Source: Gonatopus flavifemur (lineage: Eukaryota; Arthropoda; Insecta; Hymenoptera; Dryinidae). Taken from it: 64,000 nt of DNA. Where the stretch lies: contig JAFFJZ010000004.1 in the NCBI GenBank assembly GCA_018340375.1, positions 35,624,001 through 35,688,000 of the forward strand, written 5' to 3'. The position numbers and the translations under genes are program-made. How positions within the stretch are numbered: the first letter of the stretch is position 1; every line of letters starts with the position of its first letter. Positions 11,648 to 23,609 of this stretch are shown one piece after another. A model generated the notes under the pieces. That model was not told where the DNA came from. It did not search any database and saw nothing but the letters and a program-made list of their open reading frames with translations.

Positions 11648-11813
11648 ACTGGAGAAAATCAGCGGTGTGAAACGAAGTCCAACCCAAATGGTGTCGAATT
11701 CAACACCGAAGTGTGTCAATTCGACTATAAGTGGAGTTATTTTAACAACGCAGCTCGGATTGGACTTCTTGGGAATATTTTCGGTGTCGTTTTCACTCCG
11801 TATTTTTTACAGT
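11648..11813. mobile_element. Small MITE, CACTGGA / TACTGTA ends
   Basis: Left end CACTGGAGAAAATCAGCGGT and right complement TACTGTAAAAAATACGGAGT, both followed by GTGAAAACGA-like sequence and by GAAGTCCAA. This accounts for much of the 105-codon plus-strand frame ending at 11815, which I do not consider a gene. Confidence 0.45.
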
Positions 11814-11815
11814 AA

Positions 11816-12970
11816 AGTTGTACAATTTTAACCTCCAAATGTCAACAAATTTTACGATTTCATTCTTCAACCTTCAGAAATCATTGGGATATTAAAAGTT
11901 TGTAGCAATGCGCAATTTCAGATGTTATTCATTAGCATTAATTTGAAATTTATTTATGTAATTCTTGGAAAAAGAATTGAATTTTATGCTATCAAATCTC
12001 TATACAATGATGAAAAAGAAAAACAGTGATTCATATAATTACACTAGGAGCTTTGGTATCAACACTCGATTTTTGAATTATTTGACTCTAATTTTTAGTA
12101 CTTGAAATACTCTTCCATTTTTTGAACCCATCGTTTTTAATCTCTCAGTGATGAAAAACACATCAATGAACAATTGGTTGAAGAAATGGTTACGCTGGCT
12201 CGACTGTATTTTCATTCTAACAGCTCGAGTATAGAATTTGAATTTTCCCTTTGTAGCTGTTGCTTATTATAAAATTGCTTCAAAATTAAAGAATTCAGAA
12301 TAAGTTCAAAAAACTTTTCATGACAAGATTTGAAACATTGCATACTTACATTTATAGCACAACAGTTCCTGATGTATTTATACAGAATTCTTTTGGAATT
12401 CTCATGATTTTAAAAGCCTCTATCGTAAACTCGTTTTAAACTCTTCCCCAGATAACAACATTTTGAGAACAGCATACTTTTTGAATCATGATTTCAAAAG
12501 GGAATTCATAGAATGTCAGTGAAATATAGTTCTATGAGATAGAGAGTTCTATACAGATTTCGAGCCATGGAGCTCTCATCGGATTCTTCAAGAACTGTTC
12601 TGCACTGACATTTGAGGGATTCTTTTTTTACTATCCGGGTTGTGCTGTTTCGGACATTTCTGTCATTTCATGAATACACTAACCATGACATAATTTCTGT
12701 AAGTTCATAAATATACTTACTATATGACAATATTTGGTTATAGCAATTCTTCCATCCGCATTCATGTGACAAATCTTTAAACAGTTCTGTATCCATTACT
12801 ATATATACAATGAATCTCATAACGAATTCCACAACTCATGCTATATAGATGCGAATGTTCAATTACATATCCTGTAATTAATTTTCGAGGAATGAAGCAT
12901 TGATCTCAACTTGATGGATATTACTCCTTGGCTTAGAGCAATTTGAAAAATCAATAGTCGTAAATAAGAA
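11816..12970. other. Intergenic, nothing recognised
   Basis: No coding region, inverted repeat or tandem array that I can support. It borders the 3' side of the Harbinger transposase. Confidence 0.5.
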
Positions 12971-12976
12971 ATCAGA

Positions 12977-14251
12977 TTAGTGTAACCGATTACATAGGTT
13001 ATCTCTTTTAGCAATTCCAATGCGTCTTGATTGCTCTTCTCCAATCTCATTACGGTTTCCTTGGTCTATGTTTATTATGTGTTCACGCCCTTCTCGAATA
13101 TACTCTCCTACTTTATTGTCGTCAAACAATAAGCATATGTTATGCAAAATACAACATGCTGTAATTGTCTGAGGTATCAAGTCTTTTCTGTTCATATCTA
13201 AGAATTTCAATCTTCGAAATCTTCCTTTCAGTAAGGCATAGCATCTCTCAATTATTTGTCGAACTGATGACATAGTTTGATTGGATTGCATTTGACGTCT
13301 GGTTAAGTTGCCTCTATCAATGAATAATGGAATGCACCACTATAAATTGGATATGCTTTGTCTCCAATTATATACTGATGTTCATCGAAAAAAATTCCTC
13401 TATTGCTGGTGATATTGTATATAAAAGAGTTTTTGAATACTCGACAATCATGCACTGAACTAGGGAACCCAGCAAAACAATCAATAATCTCCATTTCATG
13501 ATCGCAGATTGCCTGCAATGTTATAGCGTAAGTGAATTTCCTATTGACATATACTTGTGGATCAACAGGAGGTGCTTTGATAGGTATGTATGCTCCATCC
13601 ACAATACCAATCAAACCATTGAGACCTGTACGATTGAAATAATGCATTTCAATTGCTGCTCGACGTTCTGGAGAAGGCCAATATATGAAATCTTCAACAT
13701 GGGCGTTCAGGAAGAATATAACTCTTTTAAATATTCGAACCAAAGATGATTTGGCTAAATCAAACAACTGCCCAACAGATCTGTAAATTTAATCAGATTT
13801 CCAAAAATTACCTTTAGAGAATAGAATCGATTTCGTGAAATAAGCATTATGTTCCATTCGGTAATTCTGACCTTGGTAATGTGTACATTTATTCATTAGG
13901 TTGTTGATTCGCTACTCACCTGAATGAATCTGGAGTCACCAGTAGCCATATCATGGCCAGCAGTTGAGTTTCAGGATCAATGATCGGTCTTACACCTTGG
14001 ATTTCTTCCAGTAAATGTTGTTCGAACATATTTAAAATGTAATTGAACGTCTGAGGAGTCATACGGGAGTGCTTTTGAAAAGCATAATCATCTAAATTTC
14101 TCACAATATCCTCTACCGAATTTTTTATTCGTAGAGGATTTCTACGACGATGAAAAACAGCATTCAACACGTCAATTAATTCGTCGTCTTCGTCCGAACT
14201 ATCATCAATCATGAATATTAGATGAACTAATTGCATCACATGCTCTTCCAT
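12977..14251 (-). pseudogene. PIF/Harbinger (HARBI1-like) transposase, one intron, one frameshift
   Basis: Exon 1 (14251 to about 13919) begins MEEHVMQLVHL and ends LLVTPDSFR at donor CAG/GTGAGT. An acceptor ending TTTACAG (about 13783) resumes with SVGQLFDLAKSSLVRIFKRV, matching the HARBI1 start of the catalytic half. DDE_Tnp_4 residues follow: GIVDGAYIPIKAP (first D), HDCRVFKNS and GDKAYPIYS (second D region), then ERCYALLKGRFRRLKFLD (E). Between GDKAYPIYS and the last segment there is a one-base frameshift near 13330: the downstream frame reads WCIPLFIDRGNLTRR before the start at 13291. It ends ...IAKRDNLCNRLH, as expected, so the gene is nearly full length. Harbinger terminal repeats were not found, so this could be an old element or a decaying domesticated copy. 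Confidence 0.8.
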
Positions 14252-14944
14252 TCTTCACACAATATTTTTCTGGACAGGAACAATTCTATTTCTCGATATG
14301 TTTAAGATTTCATAAATGATGCAAAAATTCAATGAATTTATCAAGGGCCGATATAATTATATTCAATTTTTAGAATCCTTCCATAAATGTTTAATTTTTT
14401 GGGTAACTCAGTCGTTTATTTTTTAGATTTGTTTGGGACACCGATATTGATTGCACCGTTGGTTTTTATAAATTACGGAGACTGGTTAGAAGAAAACGGA
14501 ACGTACTGTCTATAACCTCACTATATCTAGATTTTCATATATTACTAGAATAAAATAACACTAGCGCGGAAGACCCTATTCCTCGAGTAACGATACCCGG
14601 CAATCAGTTCAATCTAAGGGAACGCACCCCAGGGAGTATATATTTACATATTTATTGATAACCAACAGATGGACCAAAAATATTCCCATTATTTTAGAAA
14701 CTATTGGTCATTTTCTGAAATGGTCGATATAGGGGACTGTTGCCTATGACAGGGGACTGGTATTTGAATGAAAAATACCATTTCAGGCGAAATCAAATAT
14801 TTTTTATTGCAATAACACTTCACATTGATACGCTCGCTCGTTATACCGAGTATAACCTAGCTTTTCAGGTGGAAAGTGTCTTTTCAAAAAACATAATTCC
14901 ATGGAGAAAAATGAAAATTCTTGTGTTTCAATTGTGCTATGTAC

Positions 14945-15653
14945 TAGAGGTGTGCGGGTAGCACTTTTTATCGGGTCGGGTTCGGGTATTTGTATTTCTT
15001 TTCGGGTCGGGTCGGGTCGGGTCGGGTACCCGATTGAATCGGGTTTTCCAAGTCGGGTACCCGAATATAATAAAATCGCTTGAATTTAATATTTTCAACT
15101 CCTATTCGGAGTTGCCATTGCCGTTGATATTTTAAGGACAAATTGTCTTGAGCGATTGTAGGAATGAGGGGATTTTATATGAATTCAATTCTAATATGAA
15201 GAATGCCATATTCACTACAAGTCTATTAGTGTTGTGACTCCATGTAATTGATTATGCAGCGCATTAAGAAATCTCCAAATTGCTTCATGGAATGTTTATA
15301 TTTATTTTTGATTTCAATTGAAAAATATAATCATATTTATATCTCATAAATAATATATTATCTATTTTCGTATTTAGTAACCACAATATAGAATCTTGAA
15401 CATCAATGAAAATAAATATTCTTCTTATAAATATCATCCTTTTTTCATATTTTTAAATTTGAATGGAGGAAGCACAACTCTTCCACATGTTTTGTCAGCA
15501 ATCTTGATCGAGCTGCTGTCACAATATTTCCTGCTGAGGAAAACGTTTGCTATATTTGAATTACCCGAATGTAATCGGGTACCCGAAAAACTCGGGTAAT
15601 TGAAAAACCCGACCCGATAAAAACCCGATGACTCGGGTACCCGCACACCCCTA
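14945..15653. mobile_element. hAT deletion derivative with 8-bp TSD, CGGGTACCCG word family
   Basis: Ends TAGAGGTGTGCGGGTAGC and complement of TAGGGGTGTGCGGGTACCCG, with perfect 8-bp TSD CTATGTAC (14937-14944, 15654-15661). Both ends are arrays of TCGGGT / GGGTACCCGA. On the minus strand the interior reads SNIANVFLSRKYCDSS and SIKIADKTCG, which resembles the FS...R..L segment of the hAT C-terminal dimerisation region, so this looks like an internally deleted hAT copy (inference). Confidence 0.8.
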
Positions 15654-15661
15654 CTATGTAC

Positions 15662-16870
15662 ATACAACACAGAATGTACTTCGGTGTGATAACAATTTTC
15701 GTTGGCTAAATCAGCTGAGATCGATACTTATATGTATATGAGGTTCAATCGATTGCAGCAGAAACGCGACAGAAAGCGATACAAACGCGACGGAAACACG
15801 ACCAACAAGCGACACAAGGCACTTTGATAGGGGAATCCCTCAACAAGCCAGAGGACTGTTTTATTTGACTTCATTAAGAGATAGCACGATATCTAATTAT
15901 CTCGTGTGATTTTGCTAAACACAGGAAATATTTATCTATCATACCGATTTAGAGTGACTAAAGTATGAATATAATACTTTTAATCAGATGAAAATAATCG
16001 TTACCAGAGGACTGTTCACTAGCAGGTAACAACGCGACTGCCACGCATAGATACTTTTGCAGCACTGAATAAAATCGCGTCCGGCAGTAATGGCAGCAAT
16101 CGTGCCAACTTTAGACTGTTTGTGTGCCGTTCCCCACAGCGATGGCGCTGTTTAACCTTTACAGTACGTGGTGCGTGATTTTAGAACATAGCCAGAGGAT
16201 TGTTCACAAAATGGGGAGACAAACTTTGATTGAGTTTTTTTAATATTACAAAATAATATTTATGGAATATAAACAGGTGTTATTGACAATGAAATAATGG
16301 TGTTTGAATATTCAAACAATTTGATTGATTCCAATAGTTATTGGTTAATTATTTTAATCTGAAGTGATCATACTGCTTTGGTGACACGCTAGAGGACTGT
16401 TTTTTGAGTACTTGAAAACAGTTTTTGATACAATAAAGTTTATTTTTATGAACATTGTACGCTGAGCAGAGGGGAACGCCCATAAGCAATCATCCAAAAT
16501 CTCATAAAGACGCAGGAAATCAAAATTTTCTTTGAGCTTTTGATGACTTTTCATCCAGGAATTCATCAAAATGTATCAGCACTCATCAGATTTTTTCAGC
16601 AGGGAATTTTCCGATGCCAAAGTACCATAAATCTTCAGAAACGTTCGCAAACGTTCAGAAACTTTTATTGAACGTTTCTGAAGGTCTATATTGCCTTGAG
16701 GAAGATATTCATGCTATCCTTAATCTCAATTCATAGGTAGATACATCAACGGATTGATTCATTTGACTAAATCGTATGAGAGGCACGACATAACAAGTAT
16801 GACAACAGACGAGGATAAATGACCTAATAATTCAGAACCAGAAATATACGCGTAAGAAAAGCCACAATTA
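15662..16870. other. Intergenic with a recurring CCAGAGGACTGTT motif
   Basis: No gene. The motif AGAGGACTGTT or a one-base variant occurs at 15850, 16006, 16194 and 16391 in the same orientation, spaced 156, 188 and 197 bp, and a related AGGGGACTGTT near 14732. A CCCTGCTGAAAAAATC-type end lies at about 16585-16605 on the minus strand without a visible partner. Confidence 0.45.
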
Positions 16871-16879
16871 TACTCCGCG

Positions 16880-18430
16880 AAAGAGATTGATATTATTCTC
16901 AACGAGGTCCCAGTCCCGAATACAGGCTTTGAACGTTAGTATCCGTATCTCAAGAGCATCCCGAAGTCCCAAGGAATCTCAAGTCTCTCTCTCCCCACTT
17001 GTCCCGAAAATTATCTTCCTCACTCCCTCTTTTGTACTCTTTTTCCCTTCTAAACCTTCCACCACTACATTTTTCCTCCTTTCTTCTCTCTCTTTGAATT
17101 CTATTTTCCTTTCCATGTCCCTCACTCTTCTATCTACCCTCTCCCCGACTTCCGGGTAACCGTGCACCCTCACCCTTCCTCTATCCTCTGTTCTCTTGCC
17201 TCTTCTCTCCAATTCTTCGAGCCTTTTACCGATCTTCTCAATCTGCGCCCCTCCACCTCACTCTCCAAGATCTGAACCTCCCCCTCTTTCCTTTCTTTTT
17301 CTTCAATCTTTTGCTCTCACTCCTCCACCTTATTCTTCAAGCCCTCCAGCTTCCTCTTCCCCTCTCTACATTCCCGATTTTGCTCCTCCACTTTGTTCAT
17401 CCTGTCCCTGAGTTCCTCTTTTTCCGATCTCCATGACTCCTCCGCCCTACTCTGTCTTTCACTCATTTTCTCCATCCCTTCATAAGTCCTATCTATTTTC
17501 TTGTTAATTTCTTTAATACCCCCCCCCCCCCAAGCTTCTTCATCATCCTCATTATCTCTCCCTTCTCACCTGCCTCTCTCATCCTCTTCTTCTCCGGGGA
17601 CCTCTCCACCTTATCCTTTCTCCTGAATATCCTTATCCTATTCCCTTCTTCTCCCTCTTTTCTCTTCCTCTTCCAGAACTCCTCAATCTCTCCCAAATTC
17701 CCTAGACTATGACTCCTCTCTCTCCCTAACCTTGCTGCGCTACTCAGTCTTCCTCTTCTTCCACCTGTCTTCCCTTTATCTCTTCCTCCCGTTGGCGTTG
17801 ACCACATCTCCATGTTCTTCCTTTTCCTTCATTCCCTCTGTTTTTCCTCCCCCTCTCTCTGCCTTCTCACCCTCTATCACAACTAACCCTTTTCCTTCCT
17901 CTGTCCGACCTATCCCCGACCCTCACTCTTTCATCTGCTTGTCTGACCATACCTCTATCTTTTCTCCTTCCTCTATTTTCTTGTCTGATCTCGACTCACT
18001 ATTCCCTACTGTCCCTGCCTTCTCGTCTGATCCTAACTGCCTTTTCTCTACTCCCTTAATTTTTTCCCTCTCTGATTCTCCGCCCGATGCAGCCACTATC
18101 CTCTCCACTAGACTTCTCCCTACCTTATCCTCACGTCTACTCTTTTCTCCACTATCTGCTTCACCTCTCAATCCTGGGCGCCACAACCAATTTCCTTCTT
18201 CTCTCTTCTTACCTTCCCTTCTCCTCTCTTCCTCCTCTCCACCACGTTCCTACCTTCCATATTTTCTTCTTAAACTCCTCCTACACACCTCCCCACGGTA
18301 AAACTCCACCGACAACACCTACACTCCTAACACCACCTTCACCTCCACTCCACTTACAATTTCTCCTGCTTTATTTACACTCTCAAATTGAATGGAAACC
18401 CTAACCTGCCACTAACTCACTGCTCACACG
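16880..18430 (-). pseudogene. Non-LTR retrotransposon ORF1-like relic
   Basis: Strong strand asymmetry: the plus strand is almost pure pyrimidine, so the minus strand reads charged, coiled-coil-like protein. Segments in order from the 5' end: 18186-17923 (SESRSDKKIEEGEKIEVW), 17813-17493 (EEFWKRKRKEGEEGNRIRIF) and 17212-16979 (MERKIEFKEREERRKNVVVE, then GLEGK). A coiled coil followed by ERRKNVVVEGLE is typical of the ORF1 protein of L1/I-type LINEs, where the RNA-binding fold begins. The frames are broken and no endonuclease or RT follows, so the copy is truncated. A C12 run sits at about 17520-17531. Confidence 0.55.
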
Positions 18431-18492
18431 CACCTGTCAACCCGGAAGTCATATTTGTGTTTTATGAAATATATGATAGAAATTGATCTTAT

Positions 18493-19065
18493 AGTTTCAG
18501 ATAGACTTCGATTTGCTACAACTGACTGAGTCACATAAGTTCGAGAGAGAATGGCCGTTGATTGCTTCTAATATTATAAATTATGCAAGAAGTGAAAAAA
18601 TCTGTGCAGATTTGTTCGATTCTGGTGAAGGTTTGAGATCAAGTTTTTTTTGTTTTGCTTTTGTGTTTTTTTCATTGAATTCTGATGACCTACATGAGTA
18701 AATGCTAATGTCATGTTTTAGGAACTCCAGAACAAAGTTTGGCTCTTTTAATTTTTGTAATTGAAAGTTGCGTCAGGTTTTATTTGACAGATACCTGTAT
18801 GTTTCCATTCCAAATTATAGTACAGTAAGAGAAACATTTCTGGAATCTCATCATCTGAAAGACATTAGCGCATCTCGAACCCATGTTCACAGAAAGACTA
18901 GATAAACTTCGAAGTTTTGGAACGACTCAACAACCGATTATAGTGGCAATTGGATTAGTGCCGAAATTTGACGTGTTCTACGTTAGAATTGACGACGTCA
19001 ATTTCGAAACACGAGATTTGATGAGCGCAGTAGATCTATGTTTCCGAAGTTCTTACGTTCTGTAA
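18493..19065 (+). pseudogene. Decayed coding relic, same strand as the 19.4-kb frame
   Basis: After an acceptor-like TATAGTTTCAG comes FDLLQLTESHKFEREWPLIA and NIINYARSEKICADLF, then a donor-like G/GTGAAG. A second block from about 18721 reads TPEQSLALLIFVIESCVRFY. A third (18895-19065) reads RLDKLRSFGTTQQPIIVAIG, FDVFYVRIDDVNFETRD and LMSAVDLCFRSSYVL. The pattern (P-I-hydrophobic-G, FYV-ID, A-D-L-C-F) recurs in multi-copy uncharacterised animal proteins as I recall them. Blocks 2 and 3 do not join in frame, so it is probably dead. Confidence 0.4.
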
Positions 19066-19389
19066 ATACGTGTATAATATTCCGTTCTCTGAGAAACGGA
19101 TCGAGAAAGTAAACATCAGAACGACTTGGGCCCGCTTGAAAAACTCCAATCAAGAATTGTAGCTTTACAATACATGTTTATCAGTTATTTTCATTCGTCA
19201 ACGTTTTTCCTCTCCATTATTCTTCATATTGTTGCTTCCACCAGCTATTGCTAGAACTTTCATCGAATCTTGAAATTTACTTTCACAGGTCCGTTAGAAT
19301 TCACGTAATTCGTTTAATTTCCAAGTGGTCGATTTCCATTTCAATATAATGATATGTGAAGTTCGCAGAACTCAAATCCCCGAGGGACA

Positions 19390-21873
19390 TTGCAATTACA
19401 TAAAAAAATAGTTCATAGTATTCTAACTCCAGAAATCTATAAATGCAACATTGATGAATGCAACAGGGAGTTCGCAATCAAAGAATGTTTTCAAAAACAA
19501 TCCAATCTTCGCCATAACTCAGCTATAAGTAAACTACCAGAAAATTTCAATAATAACAGAGACAAAAACGTTACCATGAAATTTTATGCGAATCACAGTG
19601 AAACTCATGTGCAAACTGATGATACATTCGAATGTAGGGTCAATTTAGAGACATCCAGTTCTCATAATTCTATCATTCAAGGTGATCATGATGATAATAT
19701 GAGTGTCGATAAAGCCATGAGCGCAGAAAATTTCAACGTGTCATTCGAGAATGAAGATCTCATAAGAGATCGTATTTTGGCTTCCGAAAGTTAATTACGC
19801 CAGAAAGCGATAGATTTTACAATGAAATTTATCTCTGATAATACAATGACCAGTTCGCAAGTTTCGAAGGTGCTTAATACATACCACGACTTCCTCAATA
19901 ATAACTCCTTGAATGAATTGAAAAATGACATTGACAAAATGAAAGGTTCAGAAAGATGTGATATAATTAGTCGCATAGAAACTTTTCAACATATTTTTTC
20001 AGAGTTACGTAGATACCACAAACGTATTGTTACTCTGGAGAAAAATGGTTCCTCAATTCATCCAGAACCTGTGTATTTTGGCCCTATGCAAGAAGAAAAG
20101 AATGGACGATTCATTACGAAATCCATTTACGTTTAGTTTATTCCTTTGGATAAAGTTTTGAAAAAATTCTTGGAATACGATAATAATTTCGAATGCATAA
20201 TGCAATATATCTCAAAATTACGTGAAAACCAAAATGAAATTGAAAACATTGTGCAAACTAAATTTTGGAATAATGAAATTAAGAATTATTCAAATTGTGT
20301 CGTTTTGCCCTTGTTATTATATGAAGATGTATTTGAAACAGGCAATCCTCTTGGACCAAATGCTGGAATACATGAATTGAATGGAGTGTATGTGTCAATT
20401 GCTTCGTTACCACCAGAAATGAAATCCAAGCTGTGTAGTATTTCTCTTCTCCAATTGTACCATGTACAAGATTTGAATATTTTTAAACGCTCCAGAATCT
20501 TTTCTCGAATTATTTCCTGCTTGAAGAACCTAGAAACGGAAGGAATTACAATCAATGTAAAAAATCAAAGCAATTTGAAAGTGTATTTCAAATTAGCCAC
20601 AGTGATTGGGGATAATTTGGGCTTAAATAGTCTGTTAGGATTTACAGAAAGCTTCCGTGCTCATAATTTTTGTCGAAGTTGTAAAGCACATTCCCTTGAC
20701 ACGAGAACAATGATAAAAGCTGATGACACGCTTTTCAGGAATGAACAGAATTATAAACTGGATTTGGAAACTTCCCAACCTTCTGAAACTGGGATAAAAG
20801 AAAATTGCATATTTAACGATTTACAAGATTTTCATGTGACGAAAAATATAAGCGTTGATAAAATGCATGATTATTTAGAAGGAATCTGTGGATATGTGAT
20901 GCTTCTCATCATCAATTATTTTTTGAAAAAGTATTTCACTTTGAAAACCTCAAACTGGCGGATTAAATTTTTTGCAACTAATAATCATGATAATAGACCA
21001 CCTAATATCTCTGAACGTGATTTGAAAAATAATTCATTGAAAATGACTGCGTCTCAAATGAAAACATTTATTTTGAGTTTTGGAATAATTATTGGTGATT
21101 CAATATACGACAAAAAAGATGATCATTGGAAGTTATACAAGTTGCTACGAACAATTTTAGACACAATTTCACGCCGCAACATGAATCAAGAAACGCCGAA
21201 CACGCTAAGAGTTTTGATTACTGAGTACAATGAGTTGTTTTTGAAATTATTTGATAAAAATTTGGAACCCAAAGATCATTTTGCAACTCCTTATCCTTAT
21301 GTGATGAGTTTATTAGGGCCATTACGTAACATATGGGCCATGCGATTTGAAGGACAACATCGTCCATTTAAACAATACAGTCACATCAATCATAACAGGA
21401 AAAATATCTGCTATAGCATTGCCTTGAAACATCAGCTCGGGTTGTGTGGATATTTTTCTCAAAACACTTTCAATTTCTTTGATATATCGTACAAACACCA
21501 TAAAATTTCGTCCCATGGAGACAGATATATCGAATGTATAAATAATTCGATTTAAGAAATTATTGAACAAATCAATCTGACCAATGTTATTCTGAAAAGA
21601 GACTCAATTGTAGTTATAAGTATGACAGATAACATTCCAATATTTGGTAAGATTAGAACATTGTAGAAGTTGGAAAATTCAGATGGGAATAAGGTAGAAA
21701 ATTTTGCTGTGAAAGTAACTGTGATTAACTGCTTTTTCAAGGACCACATTCAAGCTTATACGATGAGAGAAGATTTAGAACATAAGTTTGTATTATTAAA
21801 ATCTTTGCCTTTGTACAAGATTTACAAGATCTCTCTAGTTAATGATCAGCCAAACATTGTTTTTTCTTATTGA
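19390..21873 (+). pseudogene. Zinc-finger/transposase-like protein, one frame with four in-frame stops
   Basis: A single reading frame runs about 2.48 kb with no indels but with stops at about 19792 (TAA), 20134 (TAG), 21553 (TAA) and 21664 (TAG). It starts with a C2H2-like piece (LHKKIVHS, then YKCNIDECNREF). The central part has LATVIGDNLGLNSLLGFTES and FCRSCKAH, then FHVTKNISVDKMHDYLEGIC, and later SLLGPLRNIWAMRFEGQHR. This combination marks a large uncharacterised family repeated in many animal genomes, with acidic residues in VIGDN, SVDKMHD and MRFE that could be catalytic. It is plausibly transposon-derived, perhaps related to CACTA/EnSpm transposases, but I am not certain. Protein continues to ...NDQPNIVFSY. 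Confidence 0.6.
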
Positions 21874-22129
21874 TTCAAGTAAGTCCGTTATAATTGTTGT
21901 ATCAATGTATGGTCCCTATAATTTCTATCACGTCAATCATTGGTATGAGTTATGTAGTAATTCGTTACCAATGATGATGTTATTCGTTTATGTTTTTGAT
22001 ATTTTCTACAAGTACCTGATTATATGAAAAATGTCTTTAAATATATGAAAATGAATCAGTATATAACTTACTTGCAGTATTCTAGAATTAGTAATATACT
22101 ATTTTCACCTCTTCCATTTCAATATAAAT

Positions 22130-22368
22130 AGAGTGTAAAAAAAATTATGTAAAAATTACACAATATATCATTGGTAATATATGATAGCCAATGATATATT
22201 GTAGAATTTTATGTTACATTTGTCATTGTTCCTAACAATAATGTGATTTCACCAATAATTGTAATTTCACACAATATAACATCATAAACAGTTATCATGT
22301 TCTTTAAAATTCCACAATATACCATTGGGTAACATATTACATAATTGTGCATAAAAATTTTTCACAGT
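22130..22368. mobile_element. MITE, ACAATATATCATTGG words
   Basis: Left AGTGTAAAAAAAATTATG and right complement GCACTGTGAAAAATTTTTAT. CACAATATATCATTGG occurs near the left end and its complement just after, and CCACAATATACCATTGG near the right. Very AT-rich, non-coding. Confidence 0.5.
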
Positions 22369-22369
22369 G

Positions 22370-23221
22370 CACATCACCACTAGTGTTTCAATTTCAGGAC
22401 ATTCAAAATATGGAATTCAGTTACTCTAACTCCACATTTATAGTTGCACGGGACAAAAATAATATGCTGAATCTATCTTTGGTGTTTAGTTTGTGCAACT
22501 CATTGATTTAGTTGTTGCAGTTCTATGTACGTATTTGCAGTTGCGCCTTCTTGTCCCATTGTGTCAGTTGGCAGAAGTGAATTCAACTGCACTTTGCAGT
22601 TTTGGCAACCGCGAATTATTTAGTTGTCGCCTTAGCGGACTATATTTTATAGTTCCACCTACCATTATTTCTTAGTTGTAAGTACTAAGATGTTTTTTCA
22701 GTGCACAAAACGTGATCAGCACATGTTGAATTTGTTTCTATAAATCATCAAATTGATAGCATATCTGTGGATATTTTCGATTCAAACAAATCCTAAATCA
22801 ATTATATGCAAGTAAAATGACCTCGTGTATAATAAATTACACGTATAAGCTTATGAAGTGCTGGATTTAATGGAAAATAGTTCGACTCTAAAGCGCTTTC
22901 TAATATCTTTGTTTTACTCTCTACAATATGTGTATTTTCATGATCTTTTATGTTGTGCAGTGAGAATTGGTTGATTATGTGAAAAACAATATGGTTTCAA
23001 TATTTTTTGATGTATTAGTCATGTATTAAACTTTGAATATGAATGATTTGTAGGTTGGCGTAGGTTAGCAACGAAATGGGGAATTTTCATGAATCATATA
23101 AATGTTTCGACAATATAATTTTTAAAGGGTGTTAGAAACGTAATTGTTGGAATCAGAGGTTGCGAAACCACGAGCACTTTTCTAAAACATTCCGAGCACC
23201 TACAGTGCTGTCTGGGTGTTA
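22370..23221. other. Intergenic, repeat-like
   Basis: Around 22455-22680 the word AGTTGC/AGTTGTTGC recurs on both strands. CAGTGCAC occurs at about 22365 and 22700, a terminal motif shared with several MITEs here. No gene. Confidence 0.4.
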
Positions 23222-23603
23222 TAACATTAGTAGGAACGACGGCCTACTATGAAGTTTGGATCATGGTGCCTTTGGGAGATAAAAGGTTAAAAAGATGTCG
23301 AATAACTTGAATTTTTCAAAGTATAGCGCTTAATCTTCTTGTATTTACTTCCGAGTAATATTACTAATCATGTCATCCATCGTCAGACATTCAGTATCAG
23401 ACAGTGACAATCCATTAAAGTTCAAGTGTGGCATCTGGCAATAGATGACTTCATTTCTAATATCATTTGAAATTAAATGTAAGGAAATTATGCTTCATAC
23501 TTTGAAAAATTCAAGTTGCCTTTTTAGGCACCTTTTTAACCTATTATTTACCAAAGGCACCATGATCCTAACTTCATAGTTAGTCATCGTTCCACCTATG
23601 TTG
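23222..23603. mobile_element. MITE about 380 bp
   Basis: Left AACATTAGTAGGAACGACGG and right complement CCAACATAGGTGGAACGATG, then CTATGAAGTT and GATCATGGTGCCTTTGG on both arms. The arms pair over about 110 bp with a non-repeated centre. Confidence 0.65.
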
Positions 23604-23609
23604 GGAGCA

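Noticed and set aside
11498..11815. 105-codon plus-strand frame.
   Set aside because: No recognisable protein, and its second half coincides with an inverted-repeat element.
16887..18404. Long plus-strand frames full of S, P, L and F (up to 189 codons).
   Set aside because: They are the complement of the charged, purine-rich LINE ORF1-like strand; composition, not protein.
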